The position numbers and the translations under genes are program-made. The notes under the pieces are model-generated. The model made no database searches. It saw only the letters and a list, made by a program, of their open reading frames with translations, and had not been told where the DNA came from. A stretch of DNA of 64,000 bases, from the NCBI GenBank assembly GCA_051453625.1, contig JBOZIK010000001.1, forward strand, positions 8,585,711-8,649,710, read 5' to 3'. Shown in pieces: positions 34,101 through 48,000 of this stretch. The first letter of the stretch is position 1, and every line of letters starts with the position of its first letter. This stretch comes from Welwitschia mirabilis (lineage: Eukaryota > Gnetophyta > Gnetopsida > Welwitschiales).

Positions 34101-36805
34101 TCTGATATTAGTTTAGAGGTTTTTAGTTTAACATTTCATCTTCATTGTCTAAATTTATTATACTAATTTATTTGGATTACTTACACATTCTCGTAAGAAT
34201 ATTTGTCATTTAGAATGCATGAAACATCTCCATGCTTTCAAGTCTAGTGTGGTAGCTAGGAAACTAAAAGCAACTGGGTACTAAATTTTATCTTATATTA
34301 CTTTAGGTATTTAATTGGTAGAACTAGGTATAAGAGTGTTGATTCTTAATGTAAATATCCATGTAAACTGATTAATATAAAAATTAAAATTTATTATTGA
34401 GTGACAAGGCTTTCTTACAAGTCTTACTACACTACACTACATTCTAAATCATATAGGGACTAAAAAAAAAGGAACATTGGAGTTCCAAGATGCTAGAAAA
34501 TTAGGTCCGGTCATAACTGGAAAATCAGGTCTAGTCATAATTTAGGGGAAAATATCCATTGTATTGGGCATAATTCTTATAAGTAAGAGCATTTGTCTAT
34601 AGATTTCTTAATACTAGTAATTATTTTAATCCATTATGAATTGAAGGATGCATGCTAAGTATGTAGGTGTATTATTATAGACTATTGTTCTATTAGGTTC
34701 CCTTAAAGATTTACATCATTTTCATGTTCTATTTAATTTATAACATTTATAGGTACCCACTTTCCAGAAACATAGCCTTGAGATACAATGTAAAATTCAT
34801 AATAGGAATAATACAGTGGCTTCATGATATAGAAGAATGTAATGTAGATGGTATAATTATTAGCTAGGAATAGTAAATAATGAAAGATGTCATGGTCTAG
34901 GATTTCAAGTATTAACACAGTGGTTCACTTTCTGCTCTTGACTAACTGCACTCTTTAAGACCTTGCATTTGGCAGTTCAAAGGAATCTAATATATCATGT
35001 GCTTACAAATAATTGATTCACTCACCAGCACTATCAGTTCCACTGTCATCTTTCAAATATTTTCAACCTTATGCAAAAGGTTACATGTACATGTATTAAT
35101 TCACTTTTACTGATAGCACAAGTTACATTATCCATAAACATGTATGTGCTTAGTTAATAACATTTGAACACCATCTCAGTACACATGATTATGTATGTCC
35201 TAGTTACACTAATCCACATCCATGAATAAAGAGTGATAACAATTATTTATGAAAATACAAAGGGTTTTGCTACATCACTAAAACCCATTATCATATGTTG
35301 CAAGGGTATTTTAATCATGTGAAGGATGTTATGGTTCAACTTGATCACCTATTCATTAATTAAAATTTTCAAATAAATGTTTATTTCTTGATGTAATTCT
35401 TAACATTGCTACATATCCGTCACCAACTGAAAAGACATATTAGGATTCAGCAAGAGTGGGGCTAAGTAGATTTAGACTAGTTCATTGAGGAAAGGAAATG
35501 GAAGTTGGGTCTAGACAAGTTGCATTTTAGGTGAACCTAACTATAGAGAGTAGCATTATTGAAGCTTAGACTAGGTATGATAATATCTAATGACATCTAA
35601 TCATTTGAATTAATGAATTAATAGATTAAGCTCCATCAAGTGTAAATAAACTTAGAAGCACTTGCATCTGATGTTTTATAAGATTTATAAGTTCTGTGTG
35701 CTTATAATAATATATACATGTGCTTATAATAACATCAAGTGCTTTTAATATCAGCTTCTGCTTATAAGACTAGTAAGCCTTTTTCAGTAAGAAAAAATTA
35801 GGTCCAAAAATTTTACTCTTTGCATATCTTACCTTGAAATATTTTAAAGATAAGATCTTAACCTAAGAGAATCTTAAAGGCCTTTATTTTCCTTCTTGTT
35901 TTTACTTATGGAATGATAATTTTAAATTCATAGATCTAGATGGTATGTAGTATGAGTTTACCTTTTTTAACATAGTGTGGATTAATTCTAGACATTTATT
36001 AATCGTCTTTAGTATTATATTCTTAAGATGATACTAAGTGGATAATTATGAAAAGCTTGAAAGAACAAAATCAGTAATTCCCTTAGACTAATTAAGGAAA
36101 AAATTATCCACCAAAATAAACATTATGTATGATATACATAGCGAAATAAATGTATAACCATCCTAACAAATTCTTGACACCAGTTGTTGCATATCTAATT
36201 AATCCTTTACTAATGACTTATTGATCTCAAAATCTAGTCTTAAAAGTCATCTCAGATTATTTGACTTGGTTGGTATGGATTCAACATTCCAAATGCACAT
36301 CTAATGGAGTGTTTTCTTACTTTGAGATTTCTTAAATTTACCTATGTGAGAGATCTTTGCCTACTGATATGCTACTTTTTTAATGACATTAATTCAGTAA
36401 TTTTAAAAAATACTCAAAAGAGGGACTTCAAAGAAAATTAATATTTTGTAGTATAAAGCAATTAATTTTGAAGCTAATTATAGTTGTTGATTTAGAGTTG
36501 TAATCATAACGAGACTAATTATCAATAGGAACCAATGAAGTAAAAGGTTTTAAGAGAAATAATTTGAATTAATTGTCTACAATTAAGTCTCATATACTAA
36601 GATTTATCTAATGACTAATAATATCCATTATTAGACCTATAATTACAAATATCATGTGGTTGATTTGAGATCTTATCCAAGGCTTCAGAAAGAAAGATTA
36701 AGATAACTCGCTAGGGTTGTTTGTATGTCTTATTTTAAACTTGATATGAAATATAGAAAACCATATTGAAGTGCTTATTCATTGAGTTTTTTTTTTCCTA
36801 TTGGA
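31151..36805. other. No supported gene; minor repeats only
   Basis: All frames are closed by frequent stops. Small structures are an array of about six diverged AGCATTTCTTCCAAAAACA-like units with TGCGTG/TGCACG spacers at 31,930-32,230, and a 24-base tandem pair at about 34,495-34,545 (AAATTAGGTCCGGTCATAA, then AAATCAGGTCTAGTCATAA). Neither resembles a gene. Confidence 0.55.
31930..32230. repeat. Diverged short tandem repeat, units about 45-55 bp
   Basis: The phrase CATTTCTTCCAAAAA recurs with variation about six times, interleaved with AGTGCGTGG or ATGCACGAT. Divergence is high, so the array is old. Confidence 0.6.
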
Positions 36806-38400
36806 TCGTTTGAAAAGAAATGATGGTGTTGTCAAAATAAGGACTACAGGTATGTGGGTAATAGGAAATTATACTTTTGCAACTAAAAGGAATAGACAAA
36901 TGGATTCTTTTGATGAACCTATGCCCCATTAACAGAAAACAAAAGGAAAGCTTTATTGGATTGAGGTAAGAATTGTAAATAATCCTCTTATTTTTGAATA
37001 GAAAAAGAAAATTGGTGAAGAAAGAAGAAAAAGACAAGGCAATAATGATGAGGCAGAGAGAAAGGCAAGGTCTAAGCTAGAGGCAAATTAATTACTATTG
37101 AAGATATTAAAGGTAAGGAAGTTTTATTTCTTTTTTAAAGTGTCCTTTTTTTTTCCTATTAGGTTGATGCAAGAGCTATCTGAAGCTTCACAATTGCATC
37201 AAAATTCTTTCCAATTCATTGTACACATAAGGCATAGTAAAGTTTACTTGAGGCTTGATAACAAATACATGCTTTAATGCATGAAAGTAGAATGAACCTT
37301 CCCTTCATAACACATAGCATAAGAAGGTCATTCCATCTATTGTATATACTAGAGGAGAGGATAATTTGATATTAAAATCATATGGAGCATACAATATAAT
37401 CATGAAAGAGGCTTAATTTGTCATGCTTGCATTTCACACTTAGAAAATAGTTTTAATTGCTGGAAAACTGACTGATGTTGAATATATGATGGCTTGAAGA
37501 TTTACATGAATAATATGGATTCTAATAATTCATGGTATGAAGGGAATATCATGGACATTCAAGCTATTTTTTTTAATCTAGATTATCTCTTAAATACATG
37601 CATTACAACATTTCTGAGAAAGGAAGGTACTTATGAAGATACAAAAGGTTACATGCAAAAAATGATCCTTGTTGTATCTAAAGTAAAAAATTCTAGAAAA
37701 TATTAGAAAACTTGAAATGGACATGATTGTTGTCTTTTTAGTAAATTTTCAAAATAGAGGAAATTAAAGGAGAAGGCAGTGGGCCAAAACAAGGGAACTG
37801 TCTAGAAGAAGGTAGGGGATAAGAAAGATACAAAAACAAAGTCAATGCTTTCAATAACTATTGCAAAGATTCTTGCAGAATACTTTTTGAAATTCAAGCA
37901 TGATAATTTCTAGTGGAACAATCTTGATTTCAAGAATCTCTTATAGTATCATAGCCATCTACATAGTTTAATGTTTGTAAAAAATAATGACATTGTTGGA
38001 TGCTCTCAAGAAATTAGTTATCATTATTTTTTATGTATCATAATCAAGTTATTCTTTTAACATTAACTCCTAGTCTAGAGTGGAGGAAATTACTTTCCAT
38101 TAAACAAACTAAGCTAGATTTACACACATGGGATAAAGCTTTATTATATGATTAACGTAAAACATTATCACAAGATATCAAGTCTTCCTTTTGTAAAATT
38201 TATTAAAGAAGCATTAAAGGTATCGGTGTTAATAGATGCAAATAAGCCATTTGAATGCATATGAAGGTATAAACCTATATTTCATGAGTGTTTAGTGGGA
38301 AGAACAAATAGGAAAAATGAAAACCGAGGCATTTGAAACAAACACAGAGCTCTCGTATGCATGAACTGGGAGCTGGAAATAAGCATCCTCCATTTCTTGT
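36806..38400 (+). pseudogene. Unidentified coding remnant
   Basis: Three plus-strand stretches read like old coding sequence. 36,806-37,110 gives RLKRNDGVVKIRTTG, KLYWIEVRIVNNPLIFE, stop, then a highly charged KKKIGEERRKRQGNNDEAER with two stops in about 100 codons. 37,494-37,706 is open for 70 codons (MNNMDSNNSWYEGN). The same frame then continues to about 38,045 with only six or so stops (VGDKKDTKTKSMLSITIAKI, LEYF-like Leu/Phe blocks). A third stretch around 38,195-38,400 gives FIKEALKVSVLIDANKPFEC. No family is recognised. The charged run suggests a coiled coil or a nuclear-localisation-type segment. It may belong to a transposable element or to a dead host gene. Confidence 0.4.
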
Positions 38401-38852
38401 AAATCAATCTTGCATTAAAAAGGTTGTAAAATACACCCTAGTAAGACACAAGAATTTCAAGTGTTTCTCTTAAACATGTCTATATGTTGAGGCTATGAGT
38501 TATTTCCCATGGCTTAGATAAAGGAAATAAAATTTGACACATTTCCCATACCTTGATAATGTTCATATATTTCATAAAAAATAAAATATAAAATAAAGAG
38601 TGCATTACTAATATTAAACACAAATAAAAAAGGTCATAACTATAGCTATTCCCTTTGAGAAGAGCTACAATTAGTGCTATAGCTTTTCTACTATAGAGAT
38701 GTCTCAAATTTTTTAGCTTAATCATGTATGTGACTAGATCATGATGAGAATCATTAAAACATTAAAAAAATCATGAGAATATGCATAAGAATGCAATGGT
38801 CCTGTGGATTAAAACTACACATTAATAGGATGTTAATAGAGATACAATTTCT

Positions 38853-39078
38853 AATGAAAAGATGCATTGGATTCATAAAAGTGTAAAATAATTAATAAGA
38901 ATTAATTATCAAGGTNNNNNNNNNNNNNNNNNNNNNNNNNNNNNNNNNNNNNNNNNNNNNNNNNNNNNNNNNNNNNNNNNNNNNNNNNNNNNNNNNNNNN
39001 NNNNNNNNNNNNNNNAATGAAAAGATGCATTGGATTCATAAAAGTGTAAAATAATTAATAATAATTAATTATCAAGGT
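38853..39078. repeat. Contig-end duplication around a 100-N gap
   Basis: 63-base copies with one or two differences flank exactly 100 N (38,916-39,015). Confidence 0.85.
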
Positions 39079-41669
39079 TTTAGAATGCTGAATATCATAT
39101 AGTAACACTCCACATTTTTTAAAAATCATGAGATACATTTTGAATTGAGAAGACATTCAAGTAATTTTTGAAAGTTATTTTTCAATGAAAAAGGCTAAAA
39201 GGTGGGATCATTAACATTCAAGTTGAGAATAATTAGGTATACTTAACTCTCATGATGGTAAAAATAGTAGATAATACTCTCTTATAGCATTTTTATTACT
39301 AACTAATTTCATAAGTCACTTTTATAAAATGACTTACCTCTAAGAAAAGCTTGTACTTAGCAGTGATTAATTTCTTTTTCATGCCTTCTCTTCCTTTTTT
39401 GTCCTAGGCTACAAAAAATATCCATTTCAAGAAAATATAAAGAAAGAAGTAAGAATACTATGAGGAATGAGAAAAAATAAAAAAAAAATGAAATCCAAAG
39501 TAGGAAACATGAAAAGAAAGAAAAATATTTACTATTTAGAATATAGTCATGAAGGAGAGTTTTTTATAGTGATTAGCACTAAGTAGCTAAAGATGCAAAT
39601 GGAAAGTATTTAGAAGGACATTTCAATTATCTATCTATTAAAGGAAATCAATTTGTCTTTATAAATATGAAAACTAGAAAACGATGTCTCTTTTCCCTAA
39701 ATGTCCTAATATACAATTTAAAAAAAAAAAATTCAAACTCTATGAGAATTGCAAAAATTTTAATGGATGACTTTTGTAATTTGACAAAATATCAAATGAA
39801 AATTTTGGATTCTAAACAATGTCAAATAATACTATCCAAATTGTAGATCCTTAAAGGATTGCTAGAGACTCTTGAGTAAAAGATAGTATCTCTTTATCCA
39901 CAAAAATTACAAAGAAGAATCTTAATTTAGAATTCTAATTTCCTTTTCATTTGAATGTAAATCCACCATTTCTTGACAATGATCTTACTAGAATTGCATT
40001 AAATATGTTTTTAAATTTTACATCAACTATTACAGAAGAAACATTTCCATTTATAAGTGAGTAACTATCATTCTTAAAGTTAATCAATGTTTCAGTAGCT
40101 AACATATGACATTTGTAGTTTTACTATAATATACAAGGGAATTTAAATTTTCAAAGTAGTTTCAGAGTACTTTAATGATAATGAAATAAGGCATTCTATA
40201 GGGCGCTTATTGGTATTTTATAAGATGCTGAACAACATTTTACTAGATAATGTGTCTCAATGATGTGGCTTTAAACATAATCAATTTTTGTGATTTTAGG
40301 TATGCTTCGCATAATCAAGGGACATTATAGTTACTCTGGCCCAAATCACAAGAGCATTTTACCTCCACAACCTCATGCAATATTTTCAGTTCTATGTTGT
40401 TAAGCTTCTTAGAAATAGAGACTGTTAACTGCATCTTTAAGACAAGCAGTTATGATTTGATAATAGCTAAGAAGGATACCAAAATATTTCTTTCAATCTA
40501 ATATAATGGACATAATTAAATGTTAAAAAAATACCAAACCTTGGTAGCTTTGTACTTTCTATTAGCAACTTTGTTTGTAATGCCTAGACCAAGAAAACTT
40601 TTAATGCTACAATAATTTTTGATGTACTAATGGAAAGTCTTTTTTTTGCCTCTATAAGTTGTTCATTGAGGTTTTTTTTTTTTTGACCTATGTGATTTTC
40701 TATATTTTTTATTAGTTTCAAGATACAATTTGGAATGCTAGCAAGTTTTTTAACTCAAACAATGTTAACTCTTTTTCTAATTTATCATAAAACACCTAGA
40801 TGAAACTTCTAATGTGTTTTGTTAATGGAATATCTATGTTTAATTAGTGTTAGTGAAGTAGAAGCTCTCTATGAGCTTTTTAAGAAGACTATTAGTGTTT
40901 TAGTATATGATAGCCTTATCAGTAAGGTAAAGCATTTATTTCACCATGGATAAATGAAGAAGAATCATATCAAAGTTATGTATTGTTAAGCTTTATATTA
41001 TGATGTAGAAGTATTATTATTATACTAATGGATATAAATTTTATGACTTACAATTAGTTTATGATAATTGGAATATTTCTTAACTGATGCTAATAGCCAT
41101 CTTAATGTTTATTTTTATAAAATGCCATTTTCCTTATATTTTATTTGATAATATCCTTTTTTGTAGGAGAAGTTTCAACTAGCACTATTTAGAACTAATA
41201 GGAAGGAAGTCTTTTTGCATATAGGGTATGACTATTTTTAGCTTTCGAAGTCTAAAGATATGAGGACATATGTACATTTTTACTTGATAAAATTTATGAA
41301 AGCCCTTTAGACATTTTATAAATTAATGGTTGTTCACTCTTGATACTATGCTAATTTTTTAATCCATAGAAAATCACTGATTTAACATTTATTTTCTATA
41401 CAAAACATAAGATCATATCTTTATCAAATTATACTTCTTGTCAAAAATTAGTGTGATGGATTTGCCAGCTTCTCTGGGAAGATGGAAATGTGTAATCCAA
41501 TAATCAGGATCCTTGGCCAAATCCTAAATGCAATGTTGTTAAGGATTTCTATCATAATCATAAATTGATTAATGGTGAATCTAGATTTTGTTTTATGTGA
41601 GTCATTTTTCCTTGTAATGAACTTAGTTTTTTTTTAATTAGATGTTATCCTTTTGTAAGCACAATTTAC

Positions 41670-42612
41670 NNNNNNNNNNNNNNNNNNNNNNNNNNNNNNN
41701 NNNNNNNNNNNNNNNNNNNNNNNNNNNNNNNNNNNNNNNNNNNNNNNNNNNNNNNNNNNNNNNNNNNNNNNNNNNNNNNNNNNNNNNNNNNNNNNNNNNN
41801 NNNNNNNNNNNNNNNNNNNNNNNNNNNNNNNNNNNNNNNNNNNNNNNNNNNNNNNNNNNNNNNNNNNNNNNNNNNNNNNNNNNNNNNNNNNNNNNNNNNN
41901 NNNNNNNNNNNNNNNNNNNNNNNNNNNNNNNNNNNNNNNNNNNNNNNNNNNNNNNNNNNNNNNNNNNNNNNNNNNNNNNNNNNNNNNNNNNNNNNNNNNN
42001 NNNNNNNNNNNNNNNNNNNNNNNNNNNNNNNNNNNNNNNNNNNNNNNNNNNNNNNNNNNNNNNNNNNNNNNNNNNNNNNNNNNNNNNNNNNNNNNNNNNN
42101 NNNNNNNNNNNNNNNNNNNNNNNNNNNNNNNNNNNNNNNNNNNNNNNNNNNNNNNNNNNNNNNNNNNNNNNNNNNNNNNNNNNNNNNNNNNNNNNNNNNN
42201 NNNNNNNNNNNNNNNNNNNNNNNNNNNNNNNNNNNNNNNNNNNNNNNNNNNNNNNNNNNNNNNNNNNNNNNNNNNNNNNNNNNNNNNNNNNNNNNNNNNN
42301 NNNNNNNNNNNNNNNNNNNNNNNNNNNNNNNNNNNNNNNNNNNNNNNNNNNNNNNNNNNNNNNNNNNNNNNNNNNNNNNNNNNNNNNNNNNNNNNNNNNN
42401 NNNNNNNNNNNNNNNNNNNNNNNNNNNNNNNNNNNNNNNNNNNNNNNNNNNNNNNNNNNNNNNNNNNNNNNNNNNNNNNNNNNNNNNNNNNNNNNNNNNN
42501 NNNNNNNNNNNNNNNNNNNNNNNNNNNNNNNNNNNNNNNNNNNNNNNNNNNNNNNNNNNNNNNNNNNNNNNNNNNNNNNNNNNNNNNNNNNNNNNNNNNN
42601 NNNNNNNNNNNN
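41670..42612. other. Assembly gap, 943 N
   Basis: Unknown sequence. No repeat is seen across this gap. Confidence 0.95.
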
Positions 42613-43305
42613 GCATGTCTTTTTATTAGATCAAACTCCCTCTTCTATTAGTAATACCTTCTTTTGTTCCTGGGTAAAAAATTTAACTTGGACCTTTTAT
42701 GCTTCTTATACTAGCTCTCAACTCCTATAAAGTCTCATAGTCCCAACAATAGAATCATCTAGCTTCTTTCATGTCTTTATTAAATGTAATATAAGTTACC
42801 TTGCCTTTTCTTTAGTTGGCTTTATGAAGATAGGGTTCCTCATTCATTCCAACTCTAGGTGTAGTATTTCTTTTGTAATATTGGGTGGCTAAACAATGTT
42901 AATCAATATGGACACTATATATCCCCTAAAACCTCTTCACACTGTGTCTAGGTGAAATCATGAAAGGTTCATGATGAGAGGCTAGTACATTCTTATCTAG
43001 GCTAAAGATATAATTTCCATCATAAATATACTAGATATAGGTTTAGACTCCTTTTTCATGAAGCCGTGATATTTCTTTATTCTAAATCTTAGAAGAAGTA
43101 TACTTTGATAGCTTGTAACTCATAATGAAATGAGTAAAGATGCTATCTACTGAGCTGATATGGACTATTCTATTTCTACCCTAAGAATTCTTGCATCTTC
43201 AGCCTTCACTCATATTATGTATTTCCTTTTAAAGCCCAAAGCTTTAGTGCTTCATAGTAGGGTAGGACATAGCTTTCTTTCTTGTAGTTTCACATCTAGA
43301 AATAT

Positions 43306-43570
43306 AAGATTTTAAGGCATTTATCAAAATAAACACCTTAAATATAGAGCTTTTTAAGGTGTTTATGTTAATAAATGCTTAAATGAATCTAATGAAAATT
43401 TTTTAAGGCATTTGTTTAATGAAATTCCTTAAAAGCATTTTCAAAGTTCCTTTTAAGGCATTTATTTAAATAAACATCTTAAAGTTTTAATTTGAATAAT
43501 ATATATTTTTTAAAAACCTAAAATTATATATAAAAAAGGGTTTTTAATGCATTTTGATAAACACCTTAAA
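43306..43570. repeat. Left subterminal repeat array of the CACTA candidate
   Basis: About eight (T)TTAAGGCATTT or AAACACCTTAAA units occur in both orientations at 25-50 base spacing. Such arrays are binding sites for the element-encoded TnpA-type protein in characterised CACTA elements. Confidence 0.6.
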
Positions 43571-44732
43571 AGATAGCATAAAAAAATAACATAAATTTCA
43601 TCTTCGCACTTCTGCCCTAACACCCGTCTTTCACTTTATGCATTGCCAAAAAAAAAAAAAATTTGTTCATTGTCCTACTACCCATATTTTACAAAGTTTC
43701 TACATTTGGTTTCTTACATCAAGACTGAGCCCTCTGAGCACTTGCAATAACAAAATGGCCACTGCTGCATTTTAGGAGACCCCTTGATGTGTTTAATAGA
43801 CAGTTGTTCATTTAACAACTCTCCTCAGTCACAAGAGAAATAGACTTTGGTTTAATAATCATTCATATCTATGCATGCATTGGTTGAAGAAGGCTTAAGA
43901 GTTGCAGAGGATACAGAATGGATAGTAGATCCACATTAGAAACACAAAAACTTCAAGAATAGAAAGTGCATAGTGATCATATAAGAAAGAAGGTGCGATG
44001 AGTGATATCGCTAGGATTGTCAATGGGAGAACTTGTAATTACATAGCAATTCATATAAGTTATGCAATCTACATGTGTTAATTCATTATCATACTAAATT
44101 TCATGGAAATGGTGTAGAAACATAGGCTTAGAAAGGCTAAGCTATGAGATTATCTTATTTATTTCCTTGTCAACCATGAGCTAAGCGTTATGAGATCTAA
44201 TCATCCCCGTGATATTTTAATGGATCATTCTTTGAGGGCTTTCACATCACCCCTATCATTCTTGTTCATGGCATTTTTGGATTCAGAAAAGGGGTATATC
44301 TAGCTGAAACCCCCTTGTTTTATCTCCATTGAATCAAAAATAATAACTAAAAATTTTGTTAAACTGTAAAATCTTAGAGGAATATCGTATTTTATAGGAG
44401 TAGAGTTGAAGGATGATCACATCTTTGTGCCTGATTTGGGATCTCCCTTTAGAATCCATTATGAATTATTTACTAAATAAGAACTATTTCTGGTTATTTC
44501 TTGATCTTTAGACCTATTTATTTGATAATTTTAAGAGAATGTCAATATTGTGTAGTATTTATTTTAACCTTTTTAAATTTAATTTTACGAGTCTTTTAAT
44601 TACCTACCCAATTTTTTTTAATTTCTTTTATTTGAGTTACCTAATTTTTGAGTATTTAATCTATGTCTTTGTGACTTTGACATTTATACTATGTGATTTT
44701 TAAACAAATAAACAAATACATAGGAAAGAAAT

Positions 44733-45035
44733 ATGAGGAGAACATACTCTCTTGAGGTAGATAAATGCTCTAGCATAGAATTGCTTGACAGCTTAGGAGT
44801 TGTCAAGTCAGAAGAATCCAATGAATGCAGCTATGATGAACTACTTGAGGATGCACTATATAATGTTCTTGACAGGGAATACGTTGAAGGAATTCTAGAT
44901 AAAGAATTTATAAAAGAAACAACCCTTGTAAAGGTTCACAAAAAGCCAAAATCAATTACATTATATGGGTTCAAGAAACTAGGAGTGATGGTAACCAAAG
45001 AATACCCTAATTATGACTTAATGATTAATCTATAG
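44733..45035 (+). CDS. Hypothetical 100-residue protein inside the CACTA candidate
   Basis: An ATG preceded by an A-rich leader opens a 100-codon frame with no stop, unusual for this AT-rich background. The protein starts MRRTYSLEVDKC and is acidic in its first two thirds (SEESNECSYDELLEDALYN, LDREYVEGILDKEF). It becomes basic near the end (VHKKPKSITLYGFKKLG). There is no signal peptide, membrane segment or recognised motif. It may be one exon of the transposon's own gene, a captured host exon or a chance frame. Its balanced amino-acid use argues mildly against chance. Confidence 0.35.
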   Translation: MRRTYSLEVDKCSSIELLDSLGVVKSEESNECSYDELLEDALYNVLDREYVEGILDKEFIKETTLVKVHKKPKSITLYGFKKLGVMVTKEYPNYDLMINL

Positions 45036-48000
45036 TTCGAAATTAGATTTGATTTTACTCTTAAGCTATAAGCATTATCTTCATTTTATTTACATTAACA
45101 TAAGATGTAGCTTGAGGAGACTCTCTAAGAAAGCTACCTATCTTATTTGCGAGTGTGATGTATATGAAATCTCCCACTAGAAGAATTGTTTATATTCTAA
45201 TTATAGGAATGTAGGGAAAAAAGTATTGAAGCTACCAAGGTTAGTGATTGTTCTTGCAAATTTTGGTTCTAAATTAAGCTTATGGATGAAGTGTCTTCCT
45301 AAAGGATTGGTGGTTGTGCCTCATCAATCCTTTGAATTCAAATGAAAAGATTACTATCCCATGGTTTTTAAGTTTTCTTCATTTCTAAATGACTCTTACA
45401 AGATCAGTACAATAGATAGTCTAGTATTGTAAAGCATTGAATTTGAAGGTTTTTTAATAGGTCATTATAGTATTATGATTTTACTTGTTATGTTAGCTTG
45501 TTAATTATCTTTTCATACCATATTTCCTTCTCAAACATGTGTTTAGTGTGTCATTTATGATATTACACTATTGTGAAACACCCACTTCTTGTCCCTTCCT
45601 TTCTTTGACCAAAATGTTTTTAGGGTTAAATACATGTTTATCAAACCTGTATTCTTTATAAGTTGAGCTGCTTACCCTTTCTTTTGATAATTAAATTCTA
45701 TTCTTTGTTAGTTTTCCTTGTATATTCTTCTAATAGTGAAATTCACTCTCATTCTTTATCTATGCTTTTCACATAGATGTGTATTGGATTTAATAAAGCT
45801 CAATGGGTAAGTTACAGAATATTAATCTAATCTTAAGTCATTTCCTTTTGTAATCCCCAAATATACTGAAATTCAATACATTAATATATTCTTGTTTGTT
45901 TAGGCACCTTCAATAATACTTTCATATGGATTCTACTAATTACATGATGTCTATTTGCAACACTAAAGTACTAAGGAAATTATCCTCACCTAGAAAAAAT
46001 GGCAATGTGTTTTACATGTCACTTGATGATTAGCTCATGATAAAAACAATGCACAAGGTTGAAGTGAAAGTAGGTCCTTAATAAAGACTTGGATCCCTTT
46101 GATACTAAAACTTAACCAATGGATAGTCAATAATAAGGATAATTATTTGCAGTATTTTGGTTCTTATCAGTACTTAAATTACATTTTATGACAAATTTGT
46201 AAATGTGGAGTAACTTTTGAGATTTTTGTAGGTTTTCCTTTATAATACTACCAAATTATTTTGGGCATGTAAGAACCTATCAAAAAAACCCAATTACAAG
46301 GTTCTATGGTTTTCATGCTGTTAAACATGTAAGAGGTCAAAAGGTAAAAAAATAATTTCTAAAACTCTAAAATTATGATCATAGATCTTCTTAATAAGCA
46401 TATTGTATTTAACTATTTGTATTATTTATTTAGCCAAGTTCTTCATGTTCTAAAATAGGTCTAAATCTTATTGAGATCTATTAAATTGAAGAGTCCACCA
46501 CTAATTTGGTACTAAAAATCAAGAGGTTAGGTTTATGATTATGCACAATATGTTCTATTCAGATATGNNNNNNNNNNNNNNNNNNNNNNNNNNNNNNNNN
46601 NNNNNNNNNNNNNNNNNNNNNNNNNNNNNNNNNNNNNNNNNNNNNNNNNNNNNNNNNNNNNNNNNNNTATTGAGATCTATTAAATTGAAGAGTTCACCAC
46701 TAATTTGGTACTAAAAATCAATAGGTTAGGTTTATGATTATGCACAATATGTTCTATTCAGATATGTGCATCTAACTTGAAAGGGTTATCACAAGGTCGA
46801 ACAGCTAATAAGGGTGAAATTTAAGAAACTACTACACTAAAGGAAAACAGTAATCTTCTAGGCAAGATCAATCTAGATGGGGTGATGAATGAAATAAAAG
46901 CAAAAGAAATAGAACACATTGAGGGGTTTTAAGTTTTAGTACCATTCTATATCTAATCATATATTTAGATGAAATATTTCTACTTAGACATTCACATTTA
47001 ATTCTCTTATATTACCTTCCTTTTTTAAATGGAAATAGACCTCAAGCAATTTTATTAGATATTTCAAATATAGTTAGAAGGAATTCTTTTAAGAAAACTA
47101 GCTCATCCATAAAATGAATGTCTGCTTGATTAAATAAGAGAATTGTAGATGCTTAACTATCTTTCAAGATAGATGTTGGGCTAGTATTGTGAGTAGTAGA
47201 AACATGCCTTCTGACTATGTAGAGATGATTAATAGAACTAGTATTTATATAGAAGAATCTACTTCATTTAACACATGGAGTATACCTTGTACCTCAAGAA
47301 TTGCTTAAAAAGACTAGATCCTGAAGCCTGATAATTTCAAGAATAAGCTTACCTAAGAAATGGATTATTTTCAAAGAGATTTAGCATCTCCATCTATGAA
47401 TTCAATGGGTATCATCTAAAGTTAGAATTTTTTAGATTAAAAAAATAATAACCATGAGTAAATCTCTACCTCATGAGTATGGGAAAAAGGAGGCATATAA
47501 AAAGCTGTTAGCATTTATTATGAAAATATTAATCAATTATTTAGAAAAGCTTCTTAACATTGAAGATGTTGCAGTGTCTAATATTTAAAAAATATTAAAT
47601 ATCATATATTACCAAATTAATTATAACATTGCACTGTCATATGCTAATAACCTCTTCTTTATGCCTGTAATTAGCAAAATCTTTCAGGGTTTTAATATAT
47701 TACTGTGTAATTAGTAGAATATTATTATATTATAAAAAGCCTTTTTTATTTTTTATTTTTTCTAGTGAAATTATTACAAAGAAAAAATAGAAGATGCAAG
47801 ACCATCACAACAAGTAAAACACAGACTTAAAAATAACTTTTTTCTAATAAAAAACATGCCAAATATCTCCATGATCATGCCAAATACATCTTACTTAAAA
47901 AAAAAGTTTATTAAAAGGATACTCTTTCATCACAATATAAATGAGGTAAAAAGTTGTACTATAATTATTAATATACAAACATGAATTAGTTTTATTAAAT

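Larger units (their letters stand above)
38401..43290. other. No supported gene; two gaps
   Basis: AT-rich, with stops in all frames. It includes a gap-flanking duplication (38,853-38,915 / 39,016-39,078 around 100 N) and a 943-N gap at 41,670-42,612. Open frames that cross the gaps are artefacts. Confidence 0.55.

Noticed and set aside
36965-37003. Short intron between GTAAGA and TTTGAATAG
   Set aside because: Only about 39 bases, too short for a plant intron, and the frame reads through with a single stop.
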